A DNA stretch of 64,000 nt from VRUE01 sp963727465 (GTDB lineage Bacteria > Actinomycetota > Thermoleophilia > Solirubrobacterales > 70-9), in contig CAVSGL010000015.1 of assembly GCA_963727465.1 (NCBI GenBank), positions 31,677 to 95,676 of the forward strand. The letters run 5' to 3'. The notes under the pieces were generated by a model. It did not search any database and was not told the origin of the DNA. It worked only from the letters and a program-made list of their open reading frames with translations. Positions 24,886 to 33,449 of the stretch are shown piece by piece. Made by a program: the position numbers and the translations under genes. Every line of letters begins with the position of its first letter. Positions within the stretch are counted from its first letter, which is position 1.

Positions 24886-26028
24886 CTAGCTGCCCGTGTA
24901 GGTGGGCGGCGGGGCGCCCTGCGCCGTCTGACCGTTCGCCTGCATCGCCGCGGGCTGCACCGGCGCCCCGCCGAGCAGGCGTTTGAGCTCCTCGGGGACC
25001 GAGGCGCGCTGCTCGGCGAGCTGGCGGGTGATCGTCCCCTCGCGCACCAGGCGCGCCAGGTCGGCGTCCATCGTCTGCATGCCGACCGCGCCGGAGGTCT
25101 GCACCGCGGCGTAGATCTGGTGCGTCTTGCCCTCGCGGATCAGGTTGCGGATCGCCGGCGTCGGCACCAGCACCTCGGTGGCGACGACGCGGCCGATGCC
25201 GTCGGCGGTCGGCAGCAGCTGCTGGGTGACGATCCCCTGAAGGGCGATCGAGAGCTGCGTGCGCACCTGGCCCTGCTGCTCGGGCGGGAAGACGTCGATG
25301 ATCCGGTCGACCGTCTGCGCGGTCGACTGGGTGTGCAGGGTGGCGAAGACGAGGTGGCCGGTCTCGGCCGCGGTCAGCGCGGTGGAGATCGTCTCCAGGT
25401 CGCGCATCTCGCCGACGAGGATGACGTCGGGGTCCTCGCGCAGGGCGGCGCGCAGGCCGAGGGCGAAGTCCTCGGCGTCGGAGCCGACCTCGCGCTGGTT
25501 GACGATCGAGTGTTTGTGCTGGTGCAGGAACTCGATCGGGTCCTCGATCGTGAGGATGTGGTCCTGGCGCTCTTCGTTGATCACGTCGATCATCGCCGCC
25601 AGGGTCGTGCTCTTGCCCGAGCCGGTGGGGCCGGTGACGAGGACGAAGCCGCGCGGTTTGGCGGCCAGCTCGCGCAGCACCTGCGGCACCTTGAGCGAGT
25701 CGAGCGAGGGGATGTCCTGCGGGACCAGGCGGAAGGCGGCGCTGACCGAGCCGCGCTGGAAGAAGCAGTTGACGCGGAAGCGGGCGACGCCGGGGATCGC
25801 GTAGGCGAAGTCGAGCTGTTTCTCGTTCTCGAAGCGCTTGCGCTGGTCGTCGTTGAGGATCGAGTAGACGATCTCGCGCGTCTCCTGGCCGGAGAGCACG
25901 TCGAAGCCCTCCATCGGCGCGACCTTGCCCTTGTCGCGCATGCAGGGGGGCACCCCCGGCGTCAGGTGCACGTCGGAGGCGCGCGTCTGCACCATCGTGC
26001 GCAGGACGTCTGCGAAATCGACCGCCAT
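24886..26028 (-). CDS. pilT: PilT twitching-motility retraction ATPase
   Basis: A 380-residue hexameric ATPase. Motifs in order are Walker A GPTGSGKST (about residue 134), the Asp box TIEDPIEFLH, Walker B VILVGEMRDLETI, the His box TGHLVFATLHTQSTAQTVDRIIDVFP, and the PilT-specific AIRNLIREGKTHQI near residue 300. It drives pilus retraction. A Pro/Gln/Ala-rich tail follows. It lies 127 bp downstream of pilB with a hairpin between, so it can have separate regulation. Confidence 0.96.
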   Translation of the reverse strand: MAVDFADVLRTMVQTRASDVHLTPGVPPCMRDKGKVAPMEGFDVLSGQETREIVYSILNDDQRKRFENEKQLDFAYAIPGVARFRVNCFFQRGSVSAAFRLVPQDIPSLDSLKVPQVLRELAAKPRGFVLVTGPTGSGKSTTLAAMIDVINEERQDHILTIEDPIEFLHQHKHSIVNQREVGSDAEDFALGLRAALREDPDVILVGEMRDLETISTALTAAETGHLVFATLHTQSTAQTVDRIIDVFPPEQQGQVRTQLSIALQGIVTQQLLPTADGIGRVVATEVLVPTPAIRNLIREGKTHQIYAAVQTSGAVGMQTMDADLARLVREGTITRQLAEQRASVPEELKRLLGGAPVQPAAMQANGQTAQGAPPPTYTGS

Positions 26029-26090
26029 CGGACTCTAGATCGGCCTCAGCGCCGGATTCCTGAAGTCCGATGCCCCGCTCCCGCCGGAAA

Positions 26091-26130
26091 ATGAAGGGTT
26101 GTGCCCCCTCTGGCGGGCACAACCCTTCAT
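26091..26130 (-). terminator. 16-bp hairpin between pilB and pilT
   Basis: ATGAAGGGTTGTGCCC (26091-26106) pairs perfectly with GGGCACAACCCTTCAT (26115-26130) around an 8-nt loop. On the minus strand it is followed by TTTT. It lies 26 bp past the pilB stop and can terminate or stabilise pilB mRNA. Confidence 0.75.
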
Positions 26131-26155
26131 CTGGGACCGGGGGGTGGTGGGGGGG

Positions 26156-27955
26156 TTAGGCGGTGACACGGACCACCTCTTCGAGGCTGGTGAGGCCGGC
26201 GCGGACCTTCTCGATGCCGTCTTCGCGCAGGGTGAGCATGCCCTCCTCGCGGGCGACGGCGCCGATGTCGGCCTCCGACTCCCCCGAGACGGCCATCTCC
26301 TTGATCCGCTCGCTCAGCTTCATCACCGAGAAGATCCCGACGCGGCCGCGGTAGCCGCTCTGGTTGCAGCGCGAGCAGCCGACCGGCTCGTAGGCCTCGA
26401 GGTCGCCGCCGACGCGGATCTCGGCCTCGGCGAGCGCCTGCGGCGGCACGATCGTGCGCCGCTTGCAGTGGGCGCAGAGCTTGCGGGCGAGGCGCTGGGC
26501 GACGACGCAGTCGACCGCCGAGGCGATCAGGAAGGACTCGATCCCCATCTTGGTCAGCCGCGTCACCGCGCCCGGGGCGTCGTTGGTGTGCAGCGTGGTC
26601 AGCATCATGTGGCCGGTCAGCGCCGCCTCGACCGCGATCCGCGCCGTCTCGCCGTCGCGGATCTCGCCGACCATCACGATGTCGGGGTCGGCGCGCAAGA
26701 TCGAGCGCAGGCCGGTGGCGAAGTCGAGGCCCGCTTTGCGGTTGACGTTGATCTGGTTGATCCCCTCGAGCCGGTACTCGACCGGGTCCTCGATCGTGAT
26801 GATGTTCTTCTCGACCGCGTTGAGCTCGCCCAGCGCCGCGTACAGCGTCGTGCTCTTACCGGAGCCGGTCGGGCCGGTGACCAGGACCGCGCCGTAGGCC
26901 TGTTTGAAGGCGTCCTCGAAGCGCTCGCGGGCGCTGCCGTCCATGCCGAGGTCGTCGAGCGAGCGCTGCGCGTTGTCCTTGTCGAGGATGCGGATCGTCG
27001 CCCCCTCGCCGCGCTGGGTCGGCAGCGTCGTCACGCGCAGGTCGACGCGGCGCTCCTCGACCGTGACGCTGACGCGGCCGTCCTGCGGCACCCGCTTCTC
27101 GGCGATGTTGAGGTCGCTCATGATCTTCACCCGCGAGATCACCGCGCTGACCATGCGCCGCGGCACGTGCGCCGCCTCGCGCAGCACGCCGTCGACGCGG
27201 AAGCGCACGCGCATCTCGCCCTCGCCGGGCTCGAAGTGCACGTCGGAGGCCCCCTCCCCCACCGCCTGCCCGAGGATGCTGTAGACGAGCTTGATCACCG
27301 GCGCGTCTTCGGCGCTGACCTCCATGTCGGCGACCTCGGCCAGCTCGGCTTCGTCCTCGGCCGCCGCCTCGCCCTCGGTGACCGCCTCGCTGACCGCGCT
27401 CTGGAGCGTGTTGAGGCGGCCGATCAGCGCCTCGATGTCCTCCTCGGCGGCGACCGCGACGCGGCAGTCGAGCGCCGTCGCGATCTGGATGTCGTCGACG
27501 GCGAGCACGTTGGTCGGGTCGGCCATCGCGACCAGCAGCGTCTCCTTGTCGACGAAGCCGACCGGCAGGGCGCGGTAGCGGCGCGCCGTGTTGACCGAGA
27601 TCAGGTTGGCCGCCGCCATGTCGACCTGGTAGGCGGAGAGGTCGAGGTGGTCGAGGCCGTAGCGCTCGGCGACCGCGCGCGAGAGCTGGTCGGCGGTTAT
27701 GTGGCCCTGCTCGATCAGCAGCCGCTCGGGCGGGCGCCCCGCCGTGCGCGCCGCCTCGATCGCCTGGCGGGCGGCGTCGTCGCCGACGTAGCCGAGGTCG
27801 ACGAGGACGTCGGTGACGAAGCCGCTGTGACGCCCGCGCTGGAGCGGCGGGGTCAGGCCCGGCGTGCCGCCGGCCTCGGGGTCGAGCGCGGGCGCGGTCG
27901 AGTCGCCGGAGTCGGGGACGGGCCGCAGGTGGTTGGGGAATTCCCGCGAGTCCAC
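26156..27955 (-). CDS. pilB: PilB/GspE-type pilus extension ATPase
   Basis: A 599-residue protein. The N-terminal MshEN/GspE-N domain (residues about 40-180; LVDLGYVGDDAARQAIEAARTAGRPPERLLIEQGHI) may sense c-di-GMP in related ATPases. The motor core has Walker A GPTGSGKSTTLYAAL (about 373), Asp box TIEDPVEY, Walker B IVMVGEIRDGETA, and His box TLHTND. A zinc-type tetracysteine motif follows (CAHC then CSRC). All catalytic motifs are intact. It starts seven bases after the preceding thioredoxin-like gene. Confidence 0.96.
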   Translation of the reverse strand: MDSREFPNHLRPVPDSGDSTAPALDPEAGGTPGLTPPLQRGRHSGFVTDVLVDLGYVGDDAARQAIEAARTAGRPPERLLIEQGHITADQLSRAVAERYGLDHLDLSAYQVDMAAANLISVNTARRYRALPVGFVDKETLLVAMADPTNVLAVDDIQIATALDCRVAVAAEEDIEALIGRLNTLQSAVSEAVTEGEAAAEDEAELAEVADMEVSAEDAPVIKLVYSILGQAVGEGASDVHFEPGEGEMRVRFRVDGVLREAAHVPRRMVSAVISRVKIMSDLNIAEKRVPQDGRVSVTVEERRVDLRVTTLPTQRGEGATIRILDKDNAQRSLDDLGMDGSARERFEDAFKQAYGAVLVTGPTGSGKSTTLYAALGELNAVEKNIITIEDPVEYRLEGINQINVNRKAGLDFATGLRSILRADPDIVMVGEIRDGETARIAVEAALTGHMMLTTLHTNDAPGAVTRLTKMGIESFLIASAVDCVVAQRLARKLCAHCKRRTIVPPQALAEAEIRVGGDLEAYEPVGCSRCNQSGYRGRVGIFSVMKLSERIKEMAVSGESEADIGAVAREEGMLTLREDGIEKVRAGLTSLEEVVRVTA

Positions 27956-27962
27956 GGCGGGC

Positions 27963-28559
27963 CTACGGGTGGTAGTCGACGGCGGGGCCCCTGTAGCCGG
28001 CGTCGATCACGGCCTGGGCGACGCTCGCCGAGTTCTGGAAGCCGTAGCTGACCGAGGCGGTCGGCACGGTCTTCTTCAGGTGCTTCGGGGTGACGACGAC
28101 CAGCGCCGGCACGCGATCGACGCCGACGCCCTCGGTGATCGCCGCGTAGCGGGCGATCCGCTTCGCGGGGACGACGAAGACCGCGGCGTCGCGGAAGCCG
28201 GAGAGGCCCTCGGTCGCGTTCCTCACCAACCGGTCGTCGATGCCGCCGTCGCGGACGAAGAGCAGGACCAGGGTCTTGTTGGCCTTCCAGGCGCGCAGGA
28301 CGTCGTGCGGCAGCGGCGGGGCGGCGATCGCGCTCGGAACGGAGCCGGAGAGCGCGGCGCCAAGCGAGCCGGCGGCGCTGCCTGCGGCTTCGCCGCCGGC
28401 GACCTGCGCCGTCGCTTCGGTCGTCGCGGCGCCCGAGCTGGACGATTCCTCTTCGCCCCCGCCCCCGCCCGAGGACATGAGGAAGATCGCGACGACGACC
28501 AGCAGCAGGGCGACCACGCCGAGCTGCACCAGGGGGTTGCTGTTGAGCGCCTCTCTCAT
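27963..28559 (-). CDS. Membrane-anchored thioredoxin-like protein leading the pilus operon
   Basis: A 198-residue protein: one N-terminal membrane helix (LVQLGVVALLLVVVAIFLM), a Gly/Ser/Glu linker, then a thioredoxin-like domain (TLVLLFVRDGGIDDRLV, VFVVPAKRIARYAAITEGVGVDRVPALVVVTP). The usual CxxC is absent, so it is not an oxidoreductase by sequence. The conserved cis-Pro context (RVPALVV) is present. ATG 28559 positions the membrane helix near the N-terminus. It directly precedes pilB and probably is a pilus assembly or stability factor. No symbol is assigned. Confidence 0.7.
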   Translation of the reverse strand: MREALNSNPLVQLGVVALLLVVVAIFLMSSGGGGGEEESSSSGAATTEATAQVAGGEAAGSAAGSLGAALSGSVPSAIAAPPLPHDVLRAWKANKTLVLLFVRDGGIDDRLVRNATEGLSGFRDAAVFVVPAKRIARYAAITEGVGVDRVPALVVVTPKHLKKTVPTASVSYGFQNSASVAQAVIDAGYRGPAVDYHP

Positions 28560-28698
28560 ACGTTCGCTTAAGAATTCGACAGAAGCGGACCCGGGCTTGA
28601 GCTCGGGGCGCACGAACGCGCCCAGCGCGGCGGACCGATCCCTACCCACTTCTCTGCGCGATTTGGCTACGAGGCTCCGGCTGATACCCAAACAAACT

Positions 28699-28714
28699 CT
28701 TAAAGTGCCACAAT
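28699..28714 (+). promoter_or_regulatory. Shared promoter/operator motif of the winged-helix family, copy 1
   Basis: CTTAAAGTGCCACAAT ends six bases before the GTG start of the first paralogue. It matches copies at 32501-32516, 33392-33407 and 35398-35413 with consensus A-T/A-x-A-G-T-G-x-C-A-T/C-A-A-T. The last hexamer is the -10. Confidence 0.6.
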
Positions 28715-28720
28715 CGTCAC

Positions 28721-29725
28721 GTGGTTGCGGGAGAGGCCGCAGTGGGTGGATTCAAGGCTCGTGCGGGAGCGCTGACGCTCCTTTTCGTCGCCGGCTCGTT
28801 CGAGCGCGAGCGGCTGCTGGAACTGCTCGAGGGCGCGCTCTCCGGCGAGATGCCGCCGGTGCCCGAGGAGGACGAATGGGACGACGAGGACAAATGGGAC
28901 GACGAGGACCTCGAGCAGGATCTCGACGACGGCTCGGTCGGGACCCTGCCGCCGGTGCTCCGCCCGACCTCCGGCCCGATCGCGCCGGGCGGCGCGATGC
29001 GCACCACCAGCAAGGGGGACGAGTTCCTGTTCGTCGCCGCGTCGATCGAACGCTGGCTGCGCAACTGCCCGGCGGGGCGGCTCGAACTCGGCCCGCGCGG
29101 CGCGAAAGCGCTCGCGCCGCTCGTCTGCGGCTGGTCAGCGACGGTCACGCATGCGCTCGCGGCGGAGCCGCTCACGCTGGCCGAGCTCGACCACGAAGTG
29201 GGGATCCTCGACGGCGACGGCGTCGCCACGCACCTGGACATGCTGCTGCGCTCGGGCCAGGCCGAGGAGCTGCCCGGCGGCGGCGAGCCCCGCTACGCGC
29301 TCACCAACTGGGGACGGGAGGGCATCTCCCCGATCGTCGCCGCGGTGCGCTTCGAGTGCCACTACCCCGAGGACGACGTGCTGCCGCCGGACGTCTTCGA
29401 CGTCGAGGCCGCCTTCCAGATGGCGCTGCCGCTGGTCGAGCTGCCGCCCGGCCTGCGCGGCGCCGCCCGGCTCGGCGTGCAGATCCTCGGCGGCGAGCCG
29501 CTGATGGCGGGGGCGACCGCGCAGGTCGACCGGGGCCGCGTGGTCTCCTCATCGCCGCTGCTCGAGGAGAACCCCGCGACGTGGGCGACCGGCACGCCGC
29601 TGGACTGGTGCGAAGCGGTCGTCGACCCGGCCACGGACAGGCTCACCGCCGGCGGCGACGCAGCGCTTGCCGGAGCGATGGTCGAGGCCCTGCACGAGCG
29701 GCTCTTCGGTGAGCTGAGTGGCTGA
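28721..29725 (+). CDS. Winged-helix regulator paralogue A
   Basis: A 334-residue protein. The N-terminal winged helix seen in paralogues is reduced and replaced by a very acidic insert (EEDEWDDEDKWDDEDLEQDL, residues about 50-70). A second HTH-like part follows (SIERWLRNCPAGRLELG, TLAELDHEVG). The C-terminal domain common to the family (residues about 215-330) contains FDVEAAFQMALPLVELPPGLRGAARLGVQI, VDRGRVVSSSP, WATGTPLDW and a terminal LHERLFGEL. This last motif is the family hallmark. The mRNA is probably leaderless. The binding target of the C-terminal domain is unknown. Confidence 0.7.
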   Translation: MVAGEAAVGGFKARAGALTLLFVAGSFERERLLELLEGALSGEMPPVPEEDEWDDEDKWDDEDLEQDLDDGSVGTLPPVLRPTSGPIAPGGAMRTTSKGDEFLFVAASIERWLRNCPAGRLELGPRGAKALAPLVCGWSATVTHALAAEPLTLAELDHEVGILDGDGVATHLDMLLRSGQAEELPGGGEPRYALTNWGREGISPIVAAVRFECHYPEDDVLPPDVFDVEAAFQMALPLVELPPGLRGAARLGVQILGGEPLMAGATAQVDRGRVVSSSPLLEENPATWATGTPLDWCEAVVDPATDRLTAGGDAALAGAMVEALHERLFGELSG

Positions 29726-30596
29726 CTTCCGGGCGGGCGGCGGGCGAGATTCGGGCGGGAGCGCACGTCCTGACGATCGCGACCAGCCCCGCCAACCGCG
29801 CGATCCTGCCGCTCGGCGCGCGCCCAGCCGCTGGCGAATGCATGGCGCCCTTTCGAGGGTCAGCCCCGCCGGGCGCGAGATGATCGCCGCCGCCTTCGCG
29901 ATCGAACGCTGGTTGCGCGACGCGCCGGATGGAGAGGTCGAGCTCGAGAGCGCCGCCGGCGAGCAGGCCGTTGCCGCGCTGGCGGGGGGATGGTCGGAGA
30001 CGATCGTGCACGTGCTCGCCCGCGGTCCGCTCGGCTTCGAGGAGCTGTGCCAGCGAGGTCCCCCGCGTGGGCCGGCGCGGGCTGCGCCGCCAGCTCGAGG
30101 CGCTGCGGCGCAGCGGGCTCGTGGACGAGTCGCGGGAGGGCGACGGCGAGGACGCGCGTCTACACCGTGACCGACTGGCTGCGGGCCGGCCTCGCGCCGC
30201 TCGTGGCCTCGGCGCGCGTCGAGCGTCAGCAGCAGCTCGACGGCGCCGCGCCGATCGAGGCGCTCGACGTCGAAGCGGCCTTCCACCTGTCGCTGCCGCT
30301 GCTCGAGCTGCCCGAGGAGCTCTCCGGGACCTGCCGGCTCGGCGTCAACCTCACCGAGGAGGGCCGCCCGGGGCTGACCGGCGTGGTCGCGGAGATCGAC
30401 CGGGGCGAGGTCGTCTCCTGCCGGCCGGGCCTGGACGCGCCGGCCGACGCCTGGGCCGCCGGCACCGCCGCCGAGTGGCTCGACACCGTGATCGAGCCCG
30501 ACGAGCAAACAGGTTCGCACGGGCGGCGACAGATGGCTCACCGACGCCGTGCTGACGCACCTGCACAGGGAGCTCTTCGGCGTGCGGATCGGCTGA
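29718..30596 (+). pseudogene. Decayed winged-helix regulator paralogue B
   Basis: Fragments of the family appear in order but in changing frames. RAGAHVLTIATSPANRAIL comes at about 29752. A gap follows where about 45 residues of the winged helix are missing. SPAGREMIAAAFAIERWLRD then begins at about 29868, EVPRVGRRGLRRQLEALRR at about 30055, VYTVTDWLRAGLAPL at about 30158, and RTGGDRWLTDAVLTHLHREL at about 30516, ending LFGVRIG-stop at 30594-30596. At least four frame changes plus a deletion make it non-functional. The decay looks recent because all blocks remain well conserved. Its start region overlaps the end of paralogue A. Confidence 0.8.
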
Positions 30597-31705
30597 GGGG
30601 GCTGGCAGGGGCCGCGTCGGAAGAGGCGTGCGCGCGGGGCGTCGAGCTCTTCGCGGATCCGCTCGAGCTTGTCCAGCTCCGCGGCGCTGTGCTCGTGGCT
30701 GTCGCCGGTCGGCCACTTGCATGATCCAAGCGCGAGAACCTCGCCGTCCTCACCGACCGCCACGGCGTCGGCCTCATGGGTGCGGCTGCGCAGCTTCCCC
30801 TCCTCGCGCCTGCGAATCGGCCCCCACCAGCGGCCGGCCTCGACCGCGTCGTCGAGCCGCTCGCGCAGCCAATCCTGGCAAATTCGCTCGAAGGCATCCT
30901 CGGAGACGAACTTGTCGAGCCGCGGGGCGACTGCCCGCTCCATATATAGGCGCGCCTGCTCGCGGGTATGCAGACGGCTCTCCCGAGGCGCGACGAAACG
31001 GAACCAGAAGCGCAGGAACGGGTCGGCCACCGCGTAGCTGACCCGCCCTCGAGCGCGACCCGCCAGCGGACGGCGTCGTTCCACGAGGCCCATCTCCTCC
31101 AGCGTCTGGAGAAACGGGCGCGCCTCCTCCGAGCGGCTCCTGCCGATCCGCTGCGCGATCTCGTTCAGTCGCGTGACGCCGGCCGCGATCGCCCGCAGGC
31201 AGGACATGTAGGTGTCGACGTCGCGCAGGCGGCTCTCCTGGGAAAGCAGGAAGCGGGGCTCGTCGCGCAGGAGGCCGTCCGGGTTCAGGACGGCGCGCAG
31301 GATCGTCTCCCGCAGCGGCCGGGACGAATCGATCTCCTTCAGGTAGTAGGGAACGCCGCCGAGCGCCGCCCAGGCCCGGATCCGCTCCTCGGCGGACCAG
31401 CCGGGCGCGAAGGCTCCGGCCTCCCGCCAGCGGAACGGACGCAGCTTCAGCGAAGCGGTGCGGCGGCCGTAGCTGGTCGCACCATAGCCGACGACCTGCT
31501 TCTCGAAGAAGCTGATGTCCGAGCCGGAGACGCAGAGCATCAGGCCGGGATTCGCGGCGTGCTCGCGCACGAAGCGGTTGAGCAGCGAGCCGATCTCGGG
31601 CTCCTGACGGGCGATGAACTGGAACTCGTCGAGGACGATCATCGCCTGGCCTTCGGCGAGCAGTTCGGCGAAGGCGGCGAAGGGCGGCGCTTGCCGGTGC
31701 TCAGG
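30597..31705 (-). pseudogene. AAA ATPase remnant lacking its P-loop half (DUF234-type C-terminus)
   Basis: The recognisable protein begins within the helix before Walker B (AAFAELLAEGQAMIVLDEFQFIARQ, ATG at 31642). It continues through sensor and lid (LMLCVSGSDISFFEKQVVG, LRPFRWREAGAF), a winged helix (GVTRLNEIAQRIGRS), and the nuclease-like C-terminal domain (DPFLRFWFRFV, EVLALGSCKWPTGDS), stopping around 30597. The Walker A half that should precede is missing. Its place is taken by the vapC gene ending at 31701. The frame stays open to 29549 only by chance across the opposite-strand pseudogene. It is probably a relic of a defence-type ATPase cut by insertion of the VapBC pair. Confidence 0.7.
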
Positions 31706-32117
31706 CGACGCTGCCGCGGGGAACCACCCAGCGGACCGCCTGCCCCGTGAGCTCGCCGATGCGCTCGAAGTCGGCGTCGTAGTGCAGGACCCCGAGGCCG
31801 GCGCGCTCGGCGCAGGCCGCGACCAGGAGGTCGGGCAGGGGCACAGCCCGGTGCTGTGAGCGCTCGGCGAGCATCGCCTGGACCTCGAGCGCCCGCCTGA
31901 CGCAACCCTCGTCGACCGGCACGCGGGGCATGCCGCGCAACGCCTCCGAGAGCGCCCGGTAGGTCGCCCGGCTCGTGGCGCTGTACAGCAGCTCGAGCTC
32001 GACGATGCCGCAGGTGGCGACCTCTCCGGCGAGCAGCAACGGCTCCAGCGCCTCGCGCACCTCAGACCGGGTATCGCGCCTCGTCAGCGCGCTCTTGTCG
32101 CCGAGGAAGGTCGGCAC
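31701..32117 (-). CDS. vapC: PIN-domain toxin VapC
   Basis: A 138-residue PIN ribonuclease. FLGDKSALTR bears the first Asp in the DKSA form typical of actinobacterial VapC, IVELELLYSA the conserved Glu, and VPLPDLLVAACAERA plus VLHYDADFERIG the C-terminal acids. GTG start three bases after the antitoxin stop. The 3' end abuts the truncated ATPase. Confidence 0.9.
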   Translation of the reverse strand: MPTFLGDKSALTRRDTRSEVREALEPLLLAGEVATCGIVELELLYSATSRATYRALSEALRGMPRVPVDEGCVRRALEVQAMLAERSQHRAVPLPDLLVAACAERAGLGVLHYDADFERIGELTGQAVRWVVPRGSVA

Positions 32118-32120
32118 GGC

Positions 32121-32342
32121 TCAGCGCCAGGCGCTCGAAGTGACCTCGGGATCGTCCAGCTCCAGCGCTCCCGGCCTGAAGAGCAGGTCCAGCAGCGTCT
32201 TGCGCTGGCGCACGGCGACGACCTCCGCCAGCGCGGCGTCGACCGTATCGGTCAGCGTCTTCGTGCCGAGCGCCTGCTTGGCGGCGTCGACCTTCGCCGG
32301 GTCGATCTCGAAGGAAGTCTTGCGTTTGGACTTCGGAGTCAC
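32121..32342 (-). CDS. vapB: VapB-type antitoxin
   Basis: A 73-residue protein with a basic N-terminus and the segment SFEIDPAKVDAAKQALGTKTLTDTVDAALAEVV, the ribbon-helix-helix-like VapB pattern also seen in the pair at 24.6 kb. The C-terminus carries DLLFRPGALELDDPEV, the toxin-binding tail. GTG 32342 lies seven bases after TATATT, which fits a leaderless mRNA. TTG 32351 overlaps that box and is less likely. Confidence 0.85.
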   Translation of the reverse strand: MTPKSKRKTSFEIDPAKVDAAKQALGTKTLTDTVDAALAEVVAVRQRKTLLDLLFRPGALELDDPEVTSSAWR

Positions 32343-32500
32343 AGGGCTCAATATAGCGGCTCACGCCAAATTGGATAGCAATTCTATGAGAACTCGCTCT
32401 CTGGCCGAGCCTCAGCCGAAGCGATCCGAGCGCGCGGACCGCAGCGGTGGTGGGGACGAGCCGCGCCGCCCGGGTGACTGCGCCTATTCCCAATTAACGC

Positions 32501-32516
32501 CTATAAGTGACATAAT
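32501..32516 (+). promoter_or_regulatory. Shared promoter/operator motif, copy 2
   Basis: CTATAAGTGACATAAT ends six bases before the GTG at 32523. A CTATTCCCA block 17 bp upstream (from 32484) also recurs in front of the copy at 35398. Confidence 0.6.
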
Positions 32517-32522
32517 GCTCCG

Positions 32523-33317
32523 GTGCCTGCGGGCCAGGCAATGCACGGGGAGTCGGGGGCGCGAGCCGGAACGCTCGTCCTGCCCGAGCTGCCCGGATCG
32601 AGCGGCGGCAGCGAGAGGCGGCGCTTCGCCGCGGCGCTGCTCGTGCGCTGGCTCGCCGAATGTCCGGATGGGCCGCTCTCTCCCAGCCACGAAGCCAGGC
32701 CGGTCCTGACCGCGCTTGTCGACGGCTGGGACTCGACGGCGATCCACGCGCTCGCCGGCGGGCCGGTGACCGTCGGCGACGTCGCCGAGGCGATCGGGGC
32801 GCCGCGGCTCGAGCCGGCGGCCGCGGCGCTGCGGGAGATGCAGCAGACGGAGCTGGTCGAACTGCTGCCGGAGCCCGGCGGCGACCCGCGCTTCGCCCCG
32901 ACCGAGTGGCTGCGGCTGGCGATCGGCCCGCTCGCCGCCACCGCGCTGGTGGAAATCGAGGAACCGCCCGCGGGCGCGGTGCCGATCGACCGCTTCGACA
33001 TCGAGGCGGCCTTCCGCCTCTCGCTCCCCCTGATCCCGCGCCTCGACCCCGAGATCTCCCACCTCTGCCGGCTGATCGTCACGATGCCCGACCGCCGCGC
33101 CGACCAGGGCGGCGTCGTCGCGCTGATCGAGCGGGGCGAGGTCGCCTCCGTCAGCTCCGACCTGACGATCCACAGCCCGACCTTCGCCGGCGGCAGCCCG
33201 CAGGCCTGGATCGAGACCCTGATCGACCCCTCGAAGCCGCAGCTCTCGGCCGGCGGGAATCTCGAAGTGCTCGGCGCCATCGTCGCCGGCCTGCACGAGC
33301 AGCTGTTCGGCAAGTAG
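32523..33317 (+). CDS. Winged-helix regulator paralogue C (short form)
   Basis: A 264-residue protein. The first winged helix of the family is missing apart from ARAGTLVLPELP. The second HTH-like part is present (LVRWLAECPDGPLS; ALAGGPVTVGDVAEAIGAPRLEPAAAALREM). The shared C-terminal domain follows with FDIEAAFRLSLPLIPRLDPEISHLCRLIV, IERGEVASVSS and the terminal LHEQLFGK. GTG start, probably leaderless. Confidence 0.7.
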   Translation: MPAGQAMHGESGARAGTLVLPELPGSSGGSERRRFAAALLVRWLAECPDGPLSPSHEARPVLTALVDGWDSTAIHALAGGPVTVGDVAEAIGAPRLEPAAAALREMQQTELVELLPEPGGDPRFAPTEWLRLAIGPLAATALVEIEEPPAGAVPIDRFDIEAAFRLSLPLIPRLDPEISHLCRLIVTMPDRRADQGGVVALIERGEVASVSSDLTIHSPTFAGGSPQAWIETLIDPSKPQLSAGGNLEVLGAIVAGLHEQLFGK

Positions 33318-33391
33318 CTCGGCCGGCTCCGGCCGAATGCCCAGCCTCAGCTTTGCTTATCGAAGTACCACTATGTGTTTTTAAATAACAC

Positions 33392-33407
33392 CTATCGGTG
33401 TCATACT
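33392..33407 (+). promoter_or_regulatory. Shared promoter/operator motif, copy 3
   Basis: CTATCGGTGTCATACT matches the other copies. It overlaps a small palindrome ACACC-TATC-GGTGT (33388-33401). Here the next in-frame start is 42 bases downstream, unlike the others. Confidence 0.55.
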
Positions 33408-33449
33408 AAGAAACATGTTCGTAACAACCGCAACGGAATTGGGGAGAAC

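Noticed and set aside
24806..26122. N-terminal extension of the VapB frame across pilT
   Set aside because: It reads pilT in a wrong frame; the antitoxin proper starts at 24805 behind its own -10 box.
29549..30596. C-terminal continuation of the truncated ATPase frame
   Set aside because: Similarity to the family ends near 30597; beyond it the frame only runs opposite the decayed regulator and paralogue A.
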